6,002 nt of DNA from Candidatus Aegiribacteria sp. (GTDB lineage: Bacteria; Fermentibacterota; Fermentibacteria; Fermentibacterales; JCC-6), in contig DAOWNO010000148.1 in the NCBI GenBank assembly GCA_030642525.1, positions 1-6,002 on the forward strand, read 5' to 3'. The position numbers and the translations under genes are program-made. Each line of letters begins with the position of its first letter. The stretch's first letter is position 1. Below, piece after piece: positions 1-6,002 of the stretch. Under the pieces are notes generated by a model. The model was given only the letters and a program-made list of their open reading frames with translations. It was not told the DNA's origin and did not search any database.

Positions 1-1024
1 CATCGATTTCGTCAGGGAAATCGACTCCAGGATACTGCGGGAATTCAAGGGGATAAGTTCAAGAACGGTTGTTCTTGGGCTTCTTGATATGGAGAAATCC
101 CTTCTGACCTCGGATGGATCTTCAGCCTATTCGATGACGCCAAAGTCGATCATGTACATCTCCATGTCGACTGAACGAGACGGCCAGTCGATAGAGCTAT
201 TCGATATCCATGGAGGTCTTGGGCAGTTCGAAGATGTCTTTACAACGCCGGATTTGCTTTTTGAGCAGATGGATCGGCATTACGATCACCTCCGCCGTAA
301 AGCTGAAGGTGTATATCCCGATGCCGGAATGAAGGAATGCATACTTGATGCCGACGTGGCCGGGATCCTTGCGCATGAGGCAATAGGTCATACAACTGAA
401 GCTGATGGCGTTCGAGGGGGATCGATAGCAGGCGATTACCTTAATCAGGAAGTTGCGAGCCCGCTTATCACTATGGTTGATTTCGCGAATTCAGCTTACG
501 GAAAACTATGTCCTGTACCGGTATTCGTCGATGATGAAGGCACTGAAGCAAAAGATGTCGTGCTGATCGATAAAGGAGTCCTTAAACGATTCATGCACAA
601 CAAGGAGACTTCAATCCTGTTCGATGATGAACCGAAGGGAAATGCCAGGGCTTACCGTTTCAGTGATGAACCTATTATCAGAATGAGAAATACAGCAATT
701 CTTCCGGGGAAGAGCAAACTCGAAGATATGATCGCCTCGGTTGATGACGGATACTACCTCATGAAAGCAAGCAATGGACAGGCTGATTCCACCAGTGAAT
801 TCATGTTCGGTATCATTCAGGGTTACGAGATAAGGAACGGCAAACTGGGAAGAGCCATAAGAGACACGACTATCTCCGGAATAGCTTTTGACATGCTCAA
901 GACGGTTACTGCGGTATCGGATGAAATGAAATGGACAGCAGGCATGTGCGGTAAGAAGCAGCCTATTCCGGTTGGTTTGGGCGGTCCGTCAATTAAATGC
1001 AGAATCAATATAGGAGGAAGGTAA
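1..1024 (+). CDS. tldD: Metalloprotease TldD, 5'-truncated by the window edge
   Basis: This is the zinc-bearing subunit of the TldD/TldE protease, a cytosolic complex known in E. coli to cleave unfolded peptides, including the microcin B17 leader and the CcdA antitoxin. The frame is open from base 2 with no start codon in the window, so the Met at base 89 is internal. The visible part is 340 residues of a family usually about 480 long, so roughly 130-140 N-terminal residues are missing. The zinc and catalytic motif HEAIGH (HExxxH) is at window residues 125-130 (bases 374-391). A Cys in GMCGKK at residue 316 (base 947) fits the third zinc ligand of the family. The C-terminal half has the usual conserved blocks, such as GKARAYRF-like GNARAYRF and the GLGGPS end. 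It is followed directly by tldE, as expected for a heterodimeric pair. The physiological substrate here is unknown, and no RiPP or toxin-antitoxin gene is visible nearby. Confidence 0.95.
   Translation, partial: IDFVREIDSRILREFKGISSRTVVLGLLDMEKSLLTSDGSSAYSMTPKSIMYISMSTERDGQSIELFDIHGGLGQFEDVFTTPDLLFEQMDRHYDHLRRKAEGVYPDAGMKECILDADVAGILAHEAIGHTTEADGVRGGSIAGDYLNQEVASPLITMVDFANSAYGKLCPVPVFVDDEGTEAKDVVLIDKGVLKRFMHNKETSILFDDEPKGNARAYRFSDEPIIRMRNTAILPGKSKLEDMIASVDDGYYLMKASNGQADSTSEFMFGIIQGYEIRNGKLGRAIRDTTISGIAFDMLKTVTAVSDEMKWTAGMCGKKQPIPVGLGGPSIKCRINIGGR
1012..1017 (+). promoter_or_regulatory. Ribosome-binding site of tldE
   Basis: A perfect AGGAGG lies inside the last codons of tldD, six bases before the ATG at 1024. 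It decides the tldE start in favour of 1024 over the in-frame ATG at 997, which lies upstream of this site and deep inside tldD. Confidence 0.85.
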
Positions 1025-2319
1025 TGGGCAGGAGAAAAGACATTACGAACTACTGTATTGATGCCATGATGAAGGCTGGTATTCAAAAGGCTCAGTGCAC
1101 TCTTCGAGACAGCAGCAAGGATGAATTCAACGTGGACAGCGGAGAGATCAGCCTTCTTAGAACAACTGATGATACCTCTTTATTTTTGATGGGAATAGTA
1201 GACGATAAAAAGGGTTCCATCTCTATAAATAAGACCGATACGGAATCAATAGACAGGGCTGTAAAGGAAGTTCTTGATCTGGCTGAATCCTCCGAGGCTG
1301 ACAGCGCAAACGACATCTCGGAAATACAGCCACCGAAAGTATTCCGGAAAGGACCGACAGAATCCAATCTCAATCTGATGTATGACAGGATTACCGCTTT
1401 TCTCGAGTACAGCCGGAAAACCTATCCGTCTCTGATACTCGAGCAGGCTATTCTGGATTTCGTATCGAAAAAAAGCTATTTCAGCAATTCGAACGGTGTC
1501 ATTTTTGAATCTTATAAAGGTATCTACAGCTTCTTCCCCATGTTCACTTCAAAGGAAGGCACGGAAATTTCCTCCTTCAACTACTCCGGATTCTCATCGG
1601 GGAATCTCGACCTGGAACTTCACGAATACGGTTCCATAGACACCCTCATGAAACAATCCACTGAACAGACCAGCACAAAGGAGATGTCGGGCAAATTCAA
1701 CGGCGAGATTATCATCACGCCTGACTGCATGGATTATTTCTTATCCTATATCACCATGTTTCTGAGTGATTATCAACTTATCAGCGGGACTTCCATCTAC
1801 AAAGACTCCCTGAACGAGCTGATAGCTGGCCCGCAGCTGACACTTCACTCAAGGCCGGTATCAGACGAGATAGCTGATGGGTACTTCTTTACACCTGACG
1901 GATACAAAGCCCGGAACAGCACTATTATTGAGAAGGGTGTGCTGAAAACATTCCTTCTCAGTCTTTACGGTGCGAACAAGACGGGAAAACCGAAGGCGGT
2001 AAACTGTGGTGACGCATATGTTATCGATGCTGGAAAACACTCTTTGGAGGAAATGGTTTCCTCTGTTACAAAAGGAATTCTGATGTGCAGATTCTCCGGT
2101 GGCAACCCGAGTGACAACGGAGACTTCTCAGGAGTATGCAAGAACAGCTACTATATTGAAAATGGTGAAATACTCTATCCCATCAGGGAAACAATGATTT
2201 CCGGCAATCTCGGCAAGGTGCTCAGGAACATCAGGCGAATCTCCAAAGAGAGAATCGACTTCGGCAGTGAGATACTGCCCTGGATTCAGGTGGGAGACAT
2301 CACTATCTCCGGGAAGTAG
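1024..2319 (+). CDS. tldE: TldE/PmbA subunit of the TldD/E protease
   Basis: This 431-residue protein is the partner subunit of TldD; E. coli PmbA (TldE) is about 450 residues. It has no HExxxH motif: the only His-Glu pair, in LHEYGS, lacks the second His. That fits TldE, which forms the complex with TldD but does not carry the active zinc site. The family signature near the C terminus is clear: FSGGNPSDNGDFSG at residues 357-370, followed by IENGE at 378-382. The start at 1024 is chosen because it follows a perfect AGGAGG at 6 bases and overlaps the tldD stop by one base (TAATG), giving tight co-translation. This matches two subunits needed in equal amounts. Nothing in the frame looks broken. 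A confident family call; the cellular target is unknown. Confidence 0.94.
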   Translation: MGRRKDITNYCIDAMMKAGIQKAQCTLRDSSKDEFNVDSGEISLLRTTDDTSLFLMGIVDDKKGSISINKTDTESIDRAVKEVLDLAESSEADSANDISEIQPPKVFRKGPTESNLNLMYDRITAFLEYSRKTYPSLILEQAILDFVSKKSYFSNSNGVIFESYKGIYSFFPMFTSKEGTEISSFNYSGFSSGNLDLELHEYGSIDTLMKQSTEQTSTKEMSGKFNGEIIITPDCMDYFLSYITMFLSDYQLISGTSIYKDSLNELIAGPQLTLHSRPVSDEIADGYFFTPDGYKARNSTIIEKGVLKTFLLSLYGANKTGKPKAVNCGDAYVIDAGKHSLEEMVSSVTKGILMCRFSGGNPSDNGDFSGVCKNSYYIENGEILYPIRETMISGNLGKVLRNIRRISKERIDFGSEILPWIQVGDITISGK

Positions 2320-2417
2320 TCTTACTCTTTCTCGCAACTTATCTATACGGAGGAGTGGTGATGAAGAGATATATTAATGAATACTGATGAAATCCCCTTT
2401 CTGAAGGGTTATGAGTT
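2320..2417 (+). other. 98-base tldE-EFR1 spacer with an orphan ribosome-binding site
   Basis: The spacer carries GGAGG at 2349-2353, seven bases before an ATG at 2361. That frame encodes only MKRYINEY and stops at 2385-2387. A second tiny frame starts at 2377 and overlaps the EFR1 start. CCCTT at 2395-2399 can pair with AAGGG at 2404-2408 over a 4-base loop, and the right arm contains the only Shine-Dalgarno-like stretch (GAAGGG, 2403-2408) in front of EFR1. I see no convincing sigma-70 promoter and no terminator, so read-through from tldE is plausible. A translational control role is inference only. Confidence 0.35.
2361..2387 (+). CDS. Possible 8-codon minicistron MKRYINEY
   Basis: This is a very short frame, ATG at 2361 to TGA at 2385-2387, supported only by a good GGAGG seven bases upstream. 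Its stop codon is followed by a second TGA and overlaps another ATG at 2387. The peptide resembles nothing I recognise. It may be a leader that delivers ribosomes to the downstream frames, or it may be chance. Confidence 0.2.
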   Translation: MKRYINEY

Positions 2418-2421
2418 ATGA
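2377..2421 (+). CDS. Possible 14-codon minicistron overlapping the EFR1 start
   Basis: The frame encodes MNTDEIPFLKGYEL. Its TGA stop (2419-2421) overlaps the EFR1 ATG (2418-2420) as ATGA, the classic arrangement for termination-reinitiation. It overlaps the first minicistron in a different frame. It would be translated through the small hairpin at 2395-2408, so translation could free the EFR1 ribosome-binding site. It has no strong ribosome-binding site of its own at normal spacing. There is no support beyond geometry. Confidence 0.2.
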   Translation: MNTDEIPFLKGYEL

Positions 2422-3191
2422 ATCTTTACTACTTCTCCGGTACGGGGAACTCGATCGCAATCGTTCGAGAACTGCAGAAACACCTGAAGGATGCTGAGCC
2501 CTTACCAATAGCAAGACATCTTGGTGATGACGAGGTCAGGGATGATTCAGAAGTCATAGGCTTCATCACTCCCACATACTACATGGATATACCGAATATT
2601 GTGAGGGACTTCACAAAAAAGCTTTCCATTAAAAAGAATACTTTTATCTTTGCGGTTATCCATTACGGTGTCACTCCTGGAAGAGCATTTCACTCCTTAA
2701 ACGAGCTCCTTTCAGAAAAAGGCGCAGAACTTAATGCCGGGTTCGGAATAGCCCTCCCGGATAACAGTATTGCATTGAAGACACCAATCAGGAAGCAGCC
2801 GGAAATGCATGAGTCAATGCCCCGGACCATAGAAGAAGTATCATCAATAATTCTGGAAAAGCGCTCAGTACCGTTACCCGGAAGCAGCTCACAACTACTC
2901 GGAGTGAATGGTAAAATAGGTTCATTCGTACTGAGGAAAATTTTCGGTACCGAACGCAAGCGAGTTACATCAGATTGCACGCGCTGCGGAATCTGCGAGC
3001 GTGTATGTCCTGTGAATAACATCACTGTACATGATGATAATGTATCGTTTGGAGATAACTGTGTCAATTGTTTCGCGTGTATTCACTGGTGTCCTGAAAG
3101 GGCTATCAGATATGGAATTCTCAAGGTCAACAACAAATCCCATTATACCAATCCGGCAGTATGCTCCACTGACATAATGGCGCAGAAATAA
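2418..3191 (+). CDS. EFR1-family flavodoxin-ferredoxin fusion protein
   Basis: This 257-residue soluble protein joins two electron-carrier modules. The N-terminal flavodoxin-like domain (about residues 1-150) opens with YFSGTGNS at 5-12, the loop that binds the FMN phosphate, followed by an ITPTYY segment near residue 50. The C-terminal ferredoxin domain has two complete [4Fe-4S] motifs. Cysteines 187, 190, 193 and 197 are followed by Pro, and cysteines 215, 218, 221 and 225 are followed by Pro. The length fits the EFR1 family. Such proteins probably pass electrons between FMN and iron-sulfur clusters, but the donor and acceptor are unknown. The start at 2418 puts the FMN loop at its usual position. 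A weak GAAGGG lies 9 bases upstream, and a tiny upstream frame overlaps the start as ATGA. It lies downstream of tldDE with no clear promoter. It suggests anaerobic metabolism. Confidence 0.9.
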   Translation: MNLYYFSGTGNSIAIVRELQKHLKDAEPLPIARHLGDDEVRDDSEVIGFITPTYYMDIPNIVRDFTKKLSIKKNTFIFAVIHYGVTPGRAFHSLNELLSEKGAELNAGFGIALPDNSIALKTPIRKQPEMHESMPRTIEEVSSIILEKRSVPLPGSSSQLLGVNGKIGSFVLRKIFGTERKRVTSDCTRCGICERVCPVNNITVHDDNVSFGDNCVNCFACIHWCPERAIRYGILKVNNKSHYTNPAVCSTDIMAQK

Positions 3192-3197
3192 ACGTTA

Positions 3198-4097
3198 TCA
3201 GCCCGAACTCATTTCAGGGTAATATTCAATCAGCTTCTTCTTAAGTTCACTGCAGGCAGTGTGAGCGCATGCATATATTTCCTCTGCCCTGTTAAACTCA
3301 AGAATCCCGATATTTTTAATTTCAGGTTTTATATAAATGTCGGGCCTGCCCGATTTTTTTCTTTCTTCCACAATCGATTTCTGCATTATATCGAACATAT
3401 TCAGAACTGCCCTGACTGCATTAGGAGGACTGTCAGATACGGATTCTGCATATCCAAGAACATCCACAGCAACAACTACATCGCATTCATCCAGAACATC
3501 CCATGGGACCGGATTTACTCCACCACCGTCAATAAGAATCTGATCTCCGTATTTCACAGGAGTAAAAAGCCCGGGCAGCCCCATACTTGCCTTGACCCCC
3601 TGCAGAAGTTTCCCGGAGGAAATGATTACCTGGCTCGATGCCCAGAAATCTGTGGTGACAACCTTCAGTGGAATCTCAAGGCTGTCAAAATTGTCTATCT
3701 TAATGGCATCGTAAAGATACTTCATAATTGAGTCGCCTTTGAAAACCCCGGGTCCCAGGAAGTCAATGTCCAGGAATTTAACAAGCCTTTTGATATCTTT
3801 GAGTATTTCTACCGGGGAATCATTCTTCCTGATAATTGTATCCTGCACGAGGCTTCGAATTTCTGAACCGCTCAGACCAGACGCATACAGAGCTCCCAAT
3901 ACAGCACCTATGCTCGTACCGGCAATGCAGCAAGGCCTGATTTTCATTTCATCGAGAAGCTCAAGAACTGGAATGTGCGCAAGCCCCCTTGCTCCTCCGC
4001 CGCCAAGTGCAAGGCCAAGCCTGATTTTCTTCTCTTTTTTATCCGGTGTTTTCTTTCCGAAAAGATTCCGGATTCTGCTCAAAAGATAATTGCTCAT
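3198..4097 (-). CDS. Patatin-like phospholipase (RssA-like)
   Basis: This 299-residue protein is a Ser-Asp dyad acyl hydrolase of the bacterial patatin family, close in length and layout to E. coli RssA. The glycine-rich oxyanion-hole motif GGGGARG is at residues 32-38. The nucleophile elbow GTSIG is at 60-64, with Ser62. The catalytic Asp is Asp190 in DGGG. All key residues are present. The first 24 residues are rich in Lys and Arg with interspersed hydrophobic residues and contain no signal peptide, so the protein is probably cytosolic and may touch the membrane surface. The substrate is probably a phospholipid or other acyl ester, but this cannot be read from sequence. The ATG overlaps the stop of the upstream CPBP gene as ATGA, and a partial Shine-Dalgarno GGACGGA sits 6 bases before it, so translation is probably coupled. 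It is the last gene of the minus-strand group and ends 6 bases from the EFR1 stop. Confidence 0.92.
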   Translation of the reverse strand: MSNYLLSRIRNLFGKKTPDKKEKKIRLGLALGGGGARGLAHIPVLELLDEMKIRPCCIAGTSIGAVLGALYASGLSGSEIRSLVQDTIIRKNDSPVEILKDIKRLVKFLDIDFLGPGVFKGDSIMKYLYDAIKIDNFDSLEIPLKVVTTDFWASSQVIISSGKLLQGVKASMGLPGLFTPVKYGDQILIDGGGVNPVPWDVLDECDVVVAVDVLGYAESVSDSPPNAVRAVLNMFDIMQKSIVEERKKSGRPDIYIKPEIKNIGILEFNRAEEIYACAHTACSELKKKLIEYYPEMSSG

Positions 4098-4936
4098 TTA
4101 AATTCCGTCCGCTGCTGAGAGTTTATATTAAACTCAGATACATGGATTAACCCTTTTTGGCGTTTTGCCAGGACAACCAGACATCCGGTAATTGATATCG
4201 TCATAAGAATGGACTCCTCAGGTCCGAATCCGCCCCATGGAGGCCTGAGAACCGGTCTGAATAATGATGGCAGCATTGTATACCCGCTCACGCTCCACCC
4301 GAATACCATCCCTGTAACCAGATTCCAGAACCAGTGAACCATCACAGGATAGACAAGTCCGTTTGTCAGGAACTTGATCAATCCTAAGAGAACGCCCATC
4401 AGAAAGATATTAAGTATTCCTTCAACTGACGCGCAATCATTAGTTATGTGCAGATATGCAAAAACGGCAGAAGAAAGCAAAAGCCCGATAATCCGTTTCC
4501 CCCTGAAGCTCAGCGCATCAAGAATGAATCCTCTGCAGATAATCTCCTCGGTCGCTGCCAGCATCAGAAGACCCGCGGAGAACAAGACCCATCTAAAAGT
4601 AAACCCGATGTATTGCAAACCTGTACGGAAAGCGATAATCAGAAATGGACAGAACAGTATAAAGGTGACTGCCGCAACGATCGAACTGTTATCAGCGCCT
4701 GATATTCGAGTCACTTCCGGCACAAGTTTCCACAGCGGCAGCAGAATCGCAAGAGCCAGGAAGCCGGAAGCGGCAATGTTCAGAATATCGTTTTCTATAA
4801 AACCCAGAGATTGAGACAATATTTCCCGGACTATGATCCACAGGATTAATCCCGCAAATGCTATTCCAATACGACAAAAGGGTCTGCTCTTTCCGGAGCA
4901 GACCCTTTCTATGAACTTTTTTTCTGGACGGGTCAT
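4094..4936 (-). CDS. CPBP-family intramembrane metalloprotease
   Basis: This 280-residue membrane protein belongs to the CPBP (CAAX protease and bacteriocin-processing, Abi) family. The three active-site motifs are present: EEIICR with Glu130, Glu131 and Arg135; FAYLH with Phe159 and His163; and HWFWN with His201 and Asn205. About eight hydrophobic segments are visible, roughly at residues 23-40, 51-70, 85-104, 116-130, 148-163, 173-190, 195-212 and 243-257. The natural substrate is unknown. The start at 4936 lies 16 bases after the tpiA stop, with AGGG 11 bases upstream, which is rather far. This start is uncertain. Codons 10-20 fall in a perfect hairpin that could be the tpiA terminator, but I see no good later start before the first membrane segment. 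The stop overlaps the patatin start by 4 bases. The position after tpiA is often held by secG; this protein is not SecG. Confidence 0.88.
   Translation of the reverse strand: MTRPEKKFIERVCSGKSRPFCRIGIAFAGLILWIIVREILSQSLGFIENDILNIAASGFLALAILLPLWKLVPEVTRISGADNSSIVAAVTFILFCPFLIIAFRTGLQYIGFTFRWVLFSAGLLMLAATEEIICRGFILDALSFRGKRIIGLLLSSAVFAYLHITNDCASVEGILNIFLMGVLLGLIKFLTNGLVYPVMVHWFWNLVTGMVFGWSVSGYTMLPSLFRPVLRPPWGGFGPEESILMTISITGCLVVLAKRQKGLIHVSEFNINSQQRTEFK
4877..4908 (-). terminator. Perfect 13-bp hairpin, possible pgk-tpiA terminator
   Basis: On the minus strand AAAGGGTCTGCTC (4908-4896) and GAGCAGACCCTTT (4889-4877) are exact inverse complements around a 6-base loop, CGGAAA. It begins 45 bases past the tpiA stop, where an intrinsic terminator would be expected. 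The run that follows is TTTTGTCG, a short U-tract, so termination might be partial. On the plus strand, a run of seven T lies further away, at 4917-4923. The hairpin falls within codons 10-20 of the CPBP frame. It could be a terminator, an attenuator for the two downstream genes, or a frameshift-stimulating stem. The pairing is certain; the role is not. Confidence 0.45.
4916..4922 (-). other. In-phase A AAA AAG heptamer upstream of the hairpin
   Basis: Codons 5-7 of the CPBP frame read GAA AAA AAG, giving the slippery heptamer A AAA AAG in the phase that allows a -1 slip. Seven bases (TTCATAG) separate it from the 13-bp stem at 4908-4877. This matches the heptamer and spacer geometry of the E. 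coli dnaX frameshift site. The -1 frame stays open to a stop at 4692-4694 and would give a product of about 81 residues without membrane segments. Whether slippage occurs is untested. Confidence 0.3.
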
Positions 4937-4952
4937 TCTTTCATAAACCCTG

Positions 4953-5705
4953 CTAAGGTACCGAATTAATAATATCCATGAAACTGTCAGCGTTCAGACT
5001 GGCACCCCCGACAAGAGCTCCGTTAACCGATGGTTTTGAAAGAATCGTGACAGCATTGGAAGGTTTGACACTTCCGCCATACTGGATACGCAGGTTGTCT
5101 GCGAATTCCTGCCCGATGATAGTCGATACCCACTCCCTTATCAGAGAATGCACTCTTTCCGCTTCTTCAGGTGTTGCAGTGAGTCCGGTGCCTATTGCCC
5201 AGACCGGTTCGTATGCGATTACGAAGTTTTCGGGTGAGACATTGCCAAGTCCGTCAAGAGCGGATTCAATCTGCCTCCTGACAACCATCTCAGTTTGATC
5301 AGCTTCGCGTTCAGTTATGAGTTCACCTACACATAGTATGCCTTTGAGGCCGCATTTCAGCCCTGCTTCCAGTTTCTTTCTCACAATTTCATCTGTCTCG
5401 CCAAGAACATGTCTTCGCTCGCTGTGCCCTGCGATAAACCAGGTAGATCCAGCATCTTTAAGCATGTCAGGGCTTATCTCTCCGGTGAAGGCACCCTTTT
5501 CAAACCAGAACAGATTCTGTCCTCCTGTTTCTATTCCCGCGTCCGAAGCCAATTCTGCAAGTAATGGTATAAGAGTAAAAGGTGGAAAGAAAACTATATC
5601 AGCTGGAGCGTCAAATGAACCAAGCGCCTTCATTTCATTGATAAACAGCACACCGCTTTCAGTAGAACCGTTCATCTTCCAGTTACCGCCTATTATCTGT
5701 CTCAT
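4953..5705 (-). CDS. tpiA: Triosephosphate isomerase
   Basis: This 250-residue cytosolic enzyme interconverts dihydroxyacetone phosphate and glyceraldehyde 3-phosphate in glycolysis and gluconeogenesis. All catalytic residues are visible: Asn8 and Lys10 in GGNWKMN, the electrophile His94 in AGHSERR, and the base Glu166 in AYEPVWAIGTG. The flexible phosphate-gripping loop 6 follows Glu166, and the phosphate-binding elements YGGSVKP (209-215) and LVGGASL (231-237) complete the TIM barrel. The length is normal for the family. The start at 5705 places the family N-terminal block correctly and follows a strong ribosome-binding site that overlaps the pgk stop. pgk lies immediately upstream with a 6-base gap, a common glycolytic gene order. 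Nothing is missing or odd. Confidence 0.98.
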   Translation of the reverse strand: MRQIIGGNWKMNGSTESGVLFINEMKALGSFDAPADIVFFPPFTLIPLLAELASDAGIETGGQNLFWFEKGAFTGEISPDMLKDAGSTWFIAGHSERRHVLGETDEIVRKKLEAGLKCGLKGILCVGELITEREADQTEMVVRRQIESALDGLGNVSPENFVIAYEPVWAIGTGLTATPEEAERVHSLIREWVSTIIGQEFADNLRIQYGGSVKPSNAVTILSKPSVNGALVGGASLNADSFMDIINSVP

Positions 5706-5710
5706 GATGC

Positions 5711-5719
5711 ATCACCCCC
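5711..5719 (-). promoter_or_regulatory. Ribosome-binding site of tpiA overlapping the pgk stop
   Basis: GGGGGTGAT on the minus strand pairs almost completely with the 16S anti-Shine-Dalgarno region and ends 5 bases before the tpiA ATG. It includes the pgk stop codon TGA (5714-5712). Ribosomes finishing pgk therefore sit on the tpiA entry site, which favours coupled translation. Confidence 0.7.
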
Positions 5720-6002
5720 GCAGCGCTTCAAGAGCATACAGTTCATTACCCTGCAGAAGTATGAGAGACGCTCCGCCACCGGTTGAAACAAAAGATATTT
5801 TCTTTTCGAGGCCCGCTTCAACAACAGCCCTGACAGAATCTCCCCCGCCTACGACAGTAACGGTTCCATTCTTCGTAGCATCGGCAAGAATTGAAGCGAT
5901 CTTCCTGGTTCCTCTGTCGAAAGGAGGTATCTCGAAAACTCCGAGCGGACCGTTCCAGACAACAGTGCAGCTTTTTTCAATTATCTTCCCGAATTGGTCG
6001 AC
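5712..6002 (-). CDS. pgk: Phosphoglycerate kinase, C-terminal part only
   Basis: The frame is open from the window end to the TGA at 5714-5712 and gives the last 96 residues of a protein normally about 390-400 long. Phosphoglycerate kinase transfers the acyl phosphate of 1,3-bisphosphoglycerate to ADP, the first ATP-yielding step of glycolysis. Three blocks typical of its nucleotide-binding C-terminal lobe are present. WNGPLGVFE is at window residues 16-24. GGGDS is at 52-56, with Asp55 expected to contact the metal-nucleotide. STGGGAS is at 73-79. The C terminus LEALRG ends just before tpiA. The start, promoter and N-terminal substrate lobe lie outside the window. The gene is cut by the window edge and shows no sign of being broken. 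Confidence 0.96.
   Translation of the reverse strand, partial: VDQFGKIIEKSCTVVWNGPLGVFEIPPFDRGTRKIASILADATKNGTVTVVGGGDSVRAVVEAGLEKKISFVSTGGGASLILLQGNELYALEALRG

Noticed and set aside
60..77. Inverted repeat CAAGAAC / GTTCTTG with a 4-base loop
   Set aside because: It is only 7 bp, lies deep inside the tldD coding frame and has no T-run or neighbouring gene end, so it is probably chance.
823..1373. Two minus-strand frames opposite the tldD-tldE junction
   Set aside because: Both are antisense to well-supported genes, and neither shows a family motif.
2361..2421. Minicistron peptides as a TldD/E substrate or RiPP precursor
   Set aside because: The peptides are 8 and 14 residues, lack any leader or core pattern, and no maturase or exporter is visible nearby.
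2690..3067. 125-codon minus-strand reading frame opposite EFR1
   Set aside because: It is a shadow of the EFR1 gene, which has complete FMN and [4Fe-4S] motifs on the plus strand.
3261..3731. 156-codon plus-strand reading frame
   Set aside because: It lies wholly antisense to the patatin gene, whose catalytic motifs are intact, and its translation resembles no family and has no ribosome-binding site I trust.
4374..4814. 146-codon plus-strand reading frame
   Set aside because: It is antisense to the CPBP protease, which has all its active-site motifs; the plus-strand product is low in recognisable structure.
4930..4951. Possible GGGT/ACCC pairing around the CPBP start codon
   Set aside because: Only four pairs close a 13-base loop, too weak to claim as a regulatory structure.
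1..6002. A novel defence or mobile system across the window
   Set aside because: CPBP and patatin domains occur in many contexts, but here there is no nucleotide sensor, integrase, transposase, terminal repeat or base-composition break to support such a call.

Overview
The window holds seven protein genes in two convergent groups. Neither outer edge is natural: the first gene (tldD) is cut at its 5' end and the last (pgk) keeps only its C-terminal 96 residues. I see no rRNA, tRNA, CRISPR array, insertion sequence or phage gene. Almost every base is coding, and the longest stretch without a clear gene is 98 bases.

This is a bacterium using the standard code, with Shine-Dalgarno-led genes packed tightly together. 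G+C looks to be in the mid 40s percent by eye. Arg AGA/AGG and Ile ATA codons are common, which argues against an enterobacterium. The polyferredoxin-flavodoxin gene suggests anaerobic or low-oxygen metabolism. I cannot name the phylum; a little-studied, environmental Gram-negative-type lineage is only a guess.

Plus strand, bases 1-3191: the two halves of the TldD/TldE metalloprotease (tldD partial, then tldE, sharing one base), followed after 98 bases by an EFR1-type protein with an FMN-binding flavodoxin domain and two [4Fe-4S] ferredoxin motifs. The 98-base gap carries a strong ribosome-binding site not used by any recognisable gene, and tiny reading frames, one of which runs into the EFR1 start with an ATGA overlap.

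Minus strand, bases 6002-3198: pgk, tpiA, a CPBP-family membrane protease and a patatin-like lipase, with gaps of 6 and 16 bases and then a 4-base overlap. pgk and tpiA catalyse neighbouring steps of lower and middle glycolysis. The protease and lipase look translationally coupled, but nothing ties their function to glycolysis. The two groups meet tail to tail with 6 bases between stop codons.

The most unusual spot is the tpiA/CPBP junction. A perfect 13-bp hairpin lies inside the first 20 codons of the CPBP frame. Seven bases upstream of it is an in-phase A AAA AAG heptamer, the arrangement known from the dnaX frameshift site. The hairpin could instead simply be the terminator of pgk-tpiA. 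The sequence alone does not decide between these.
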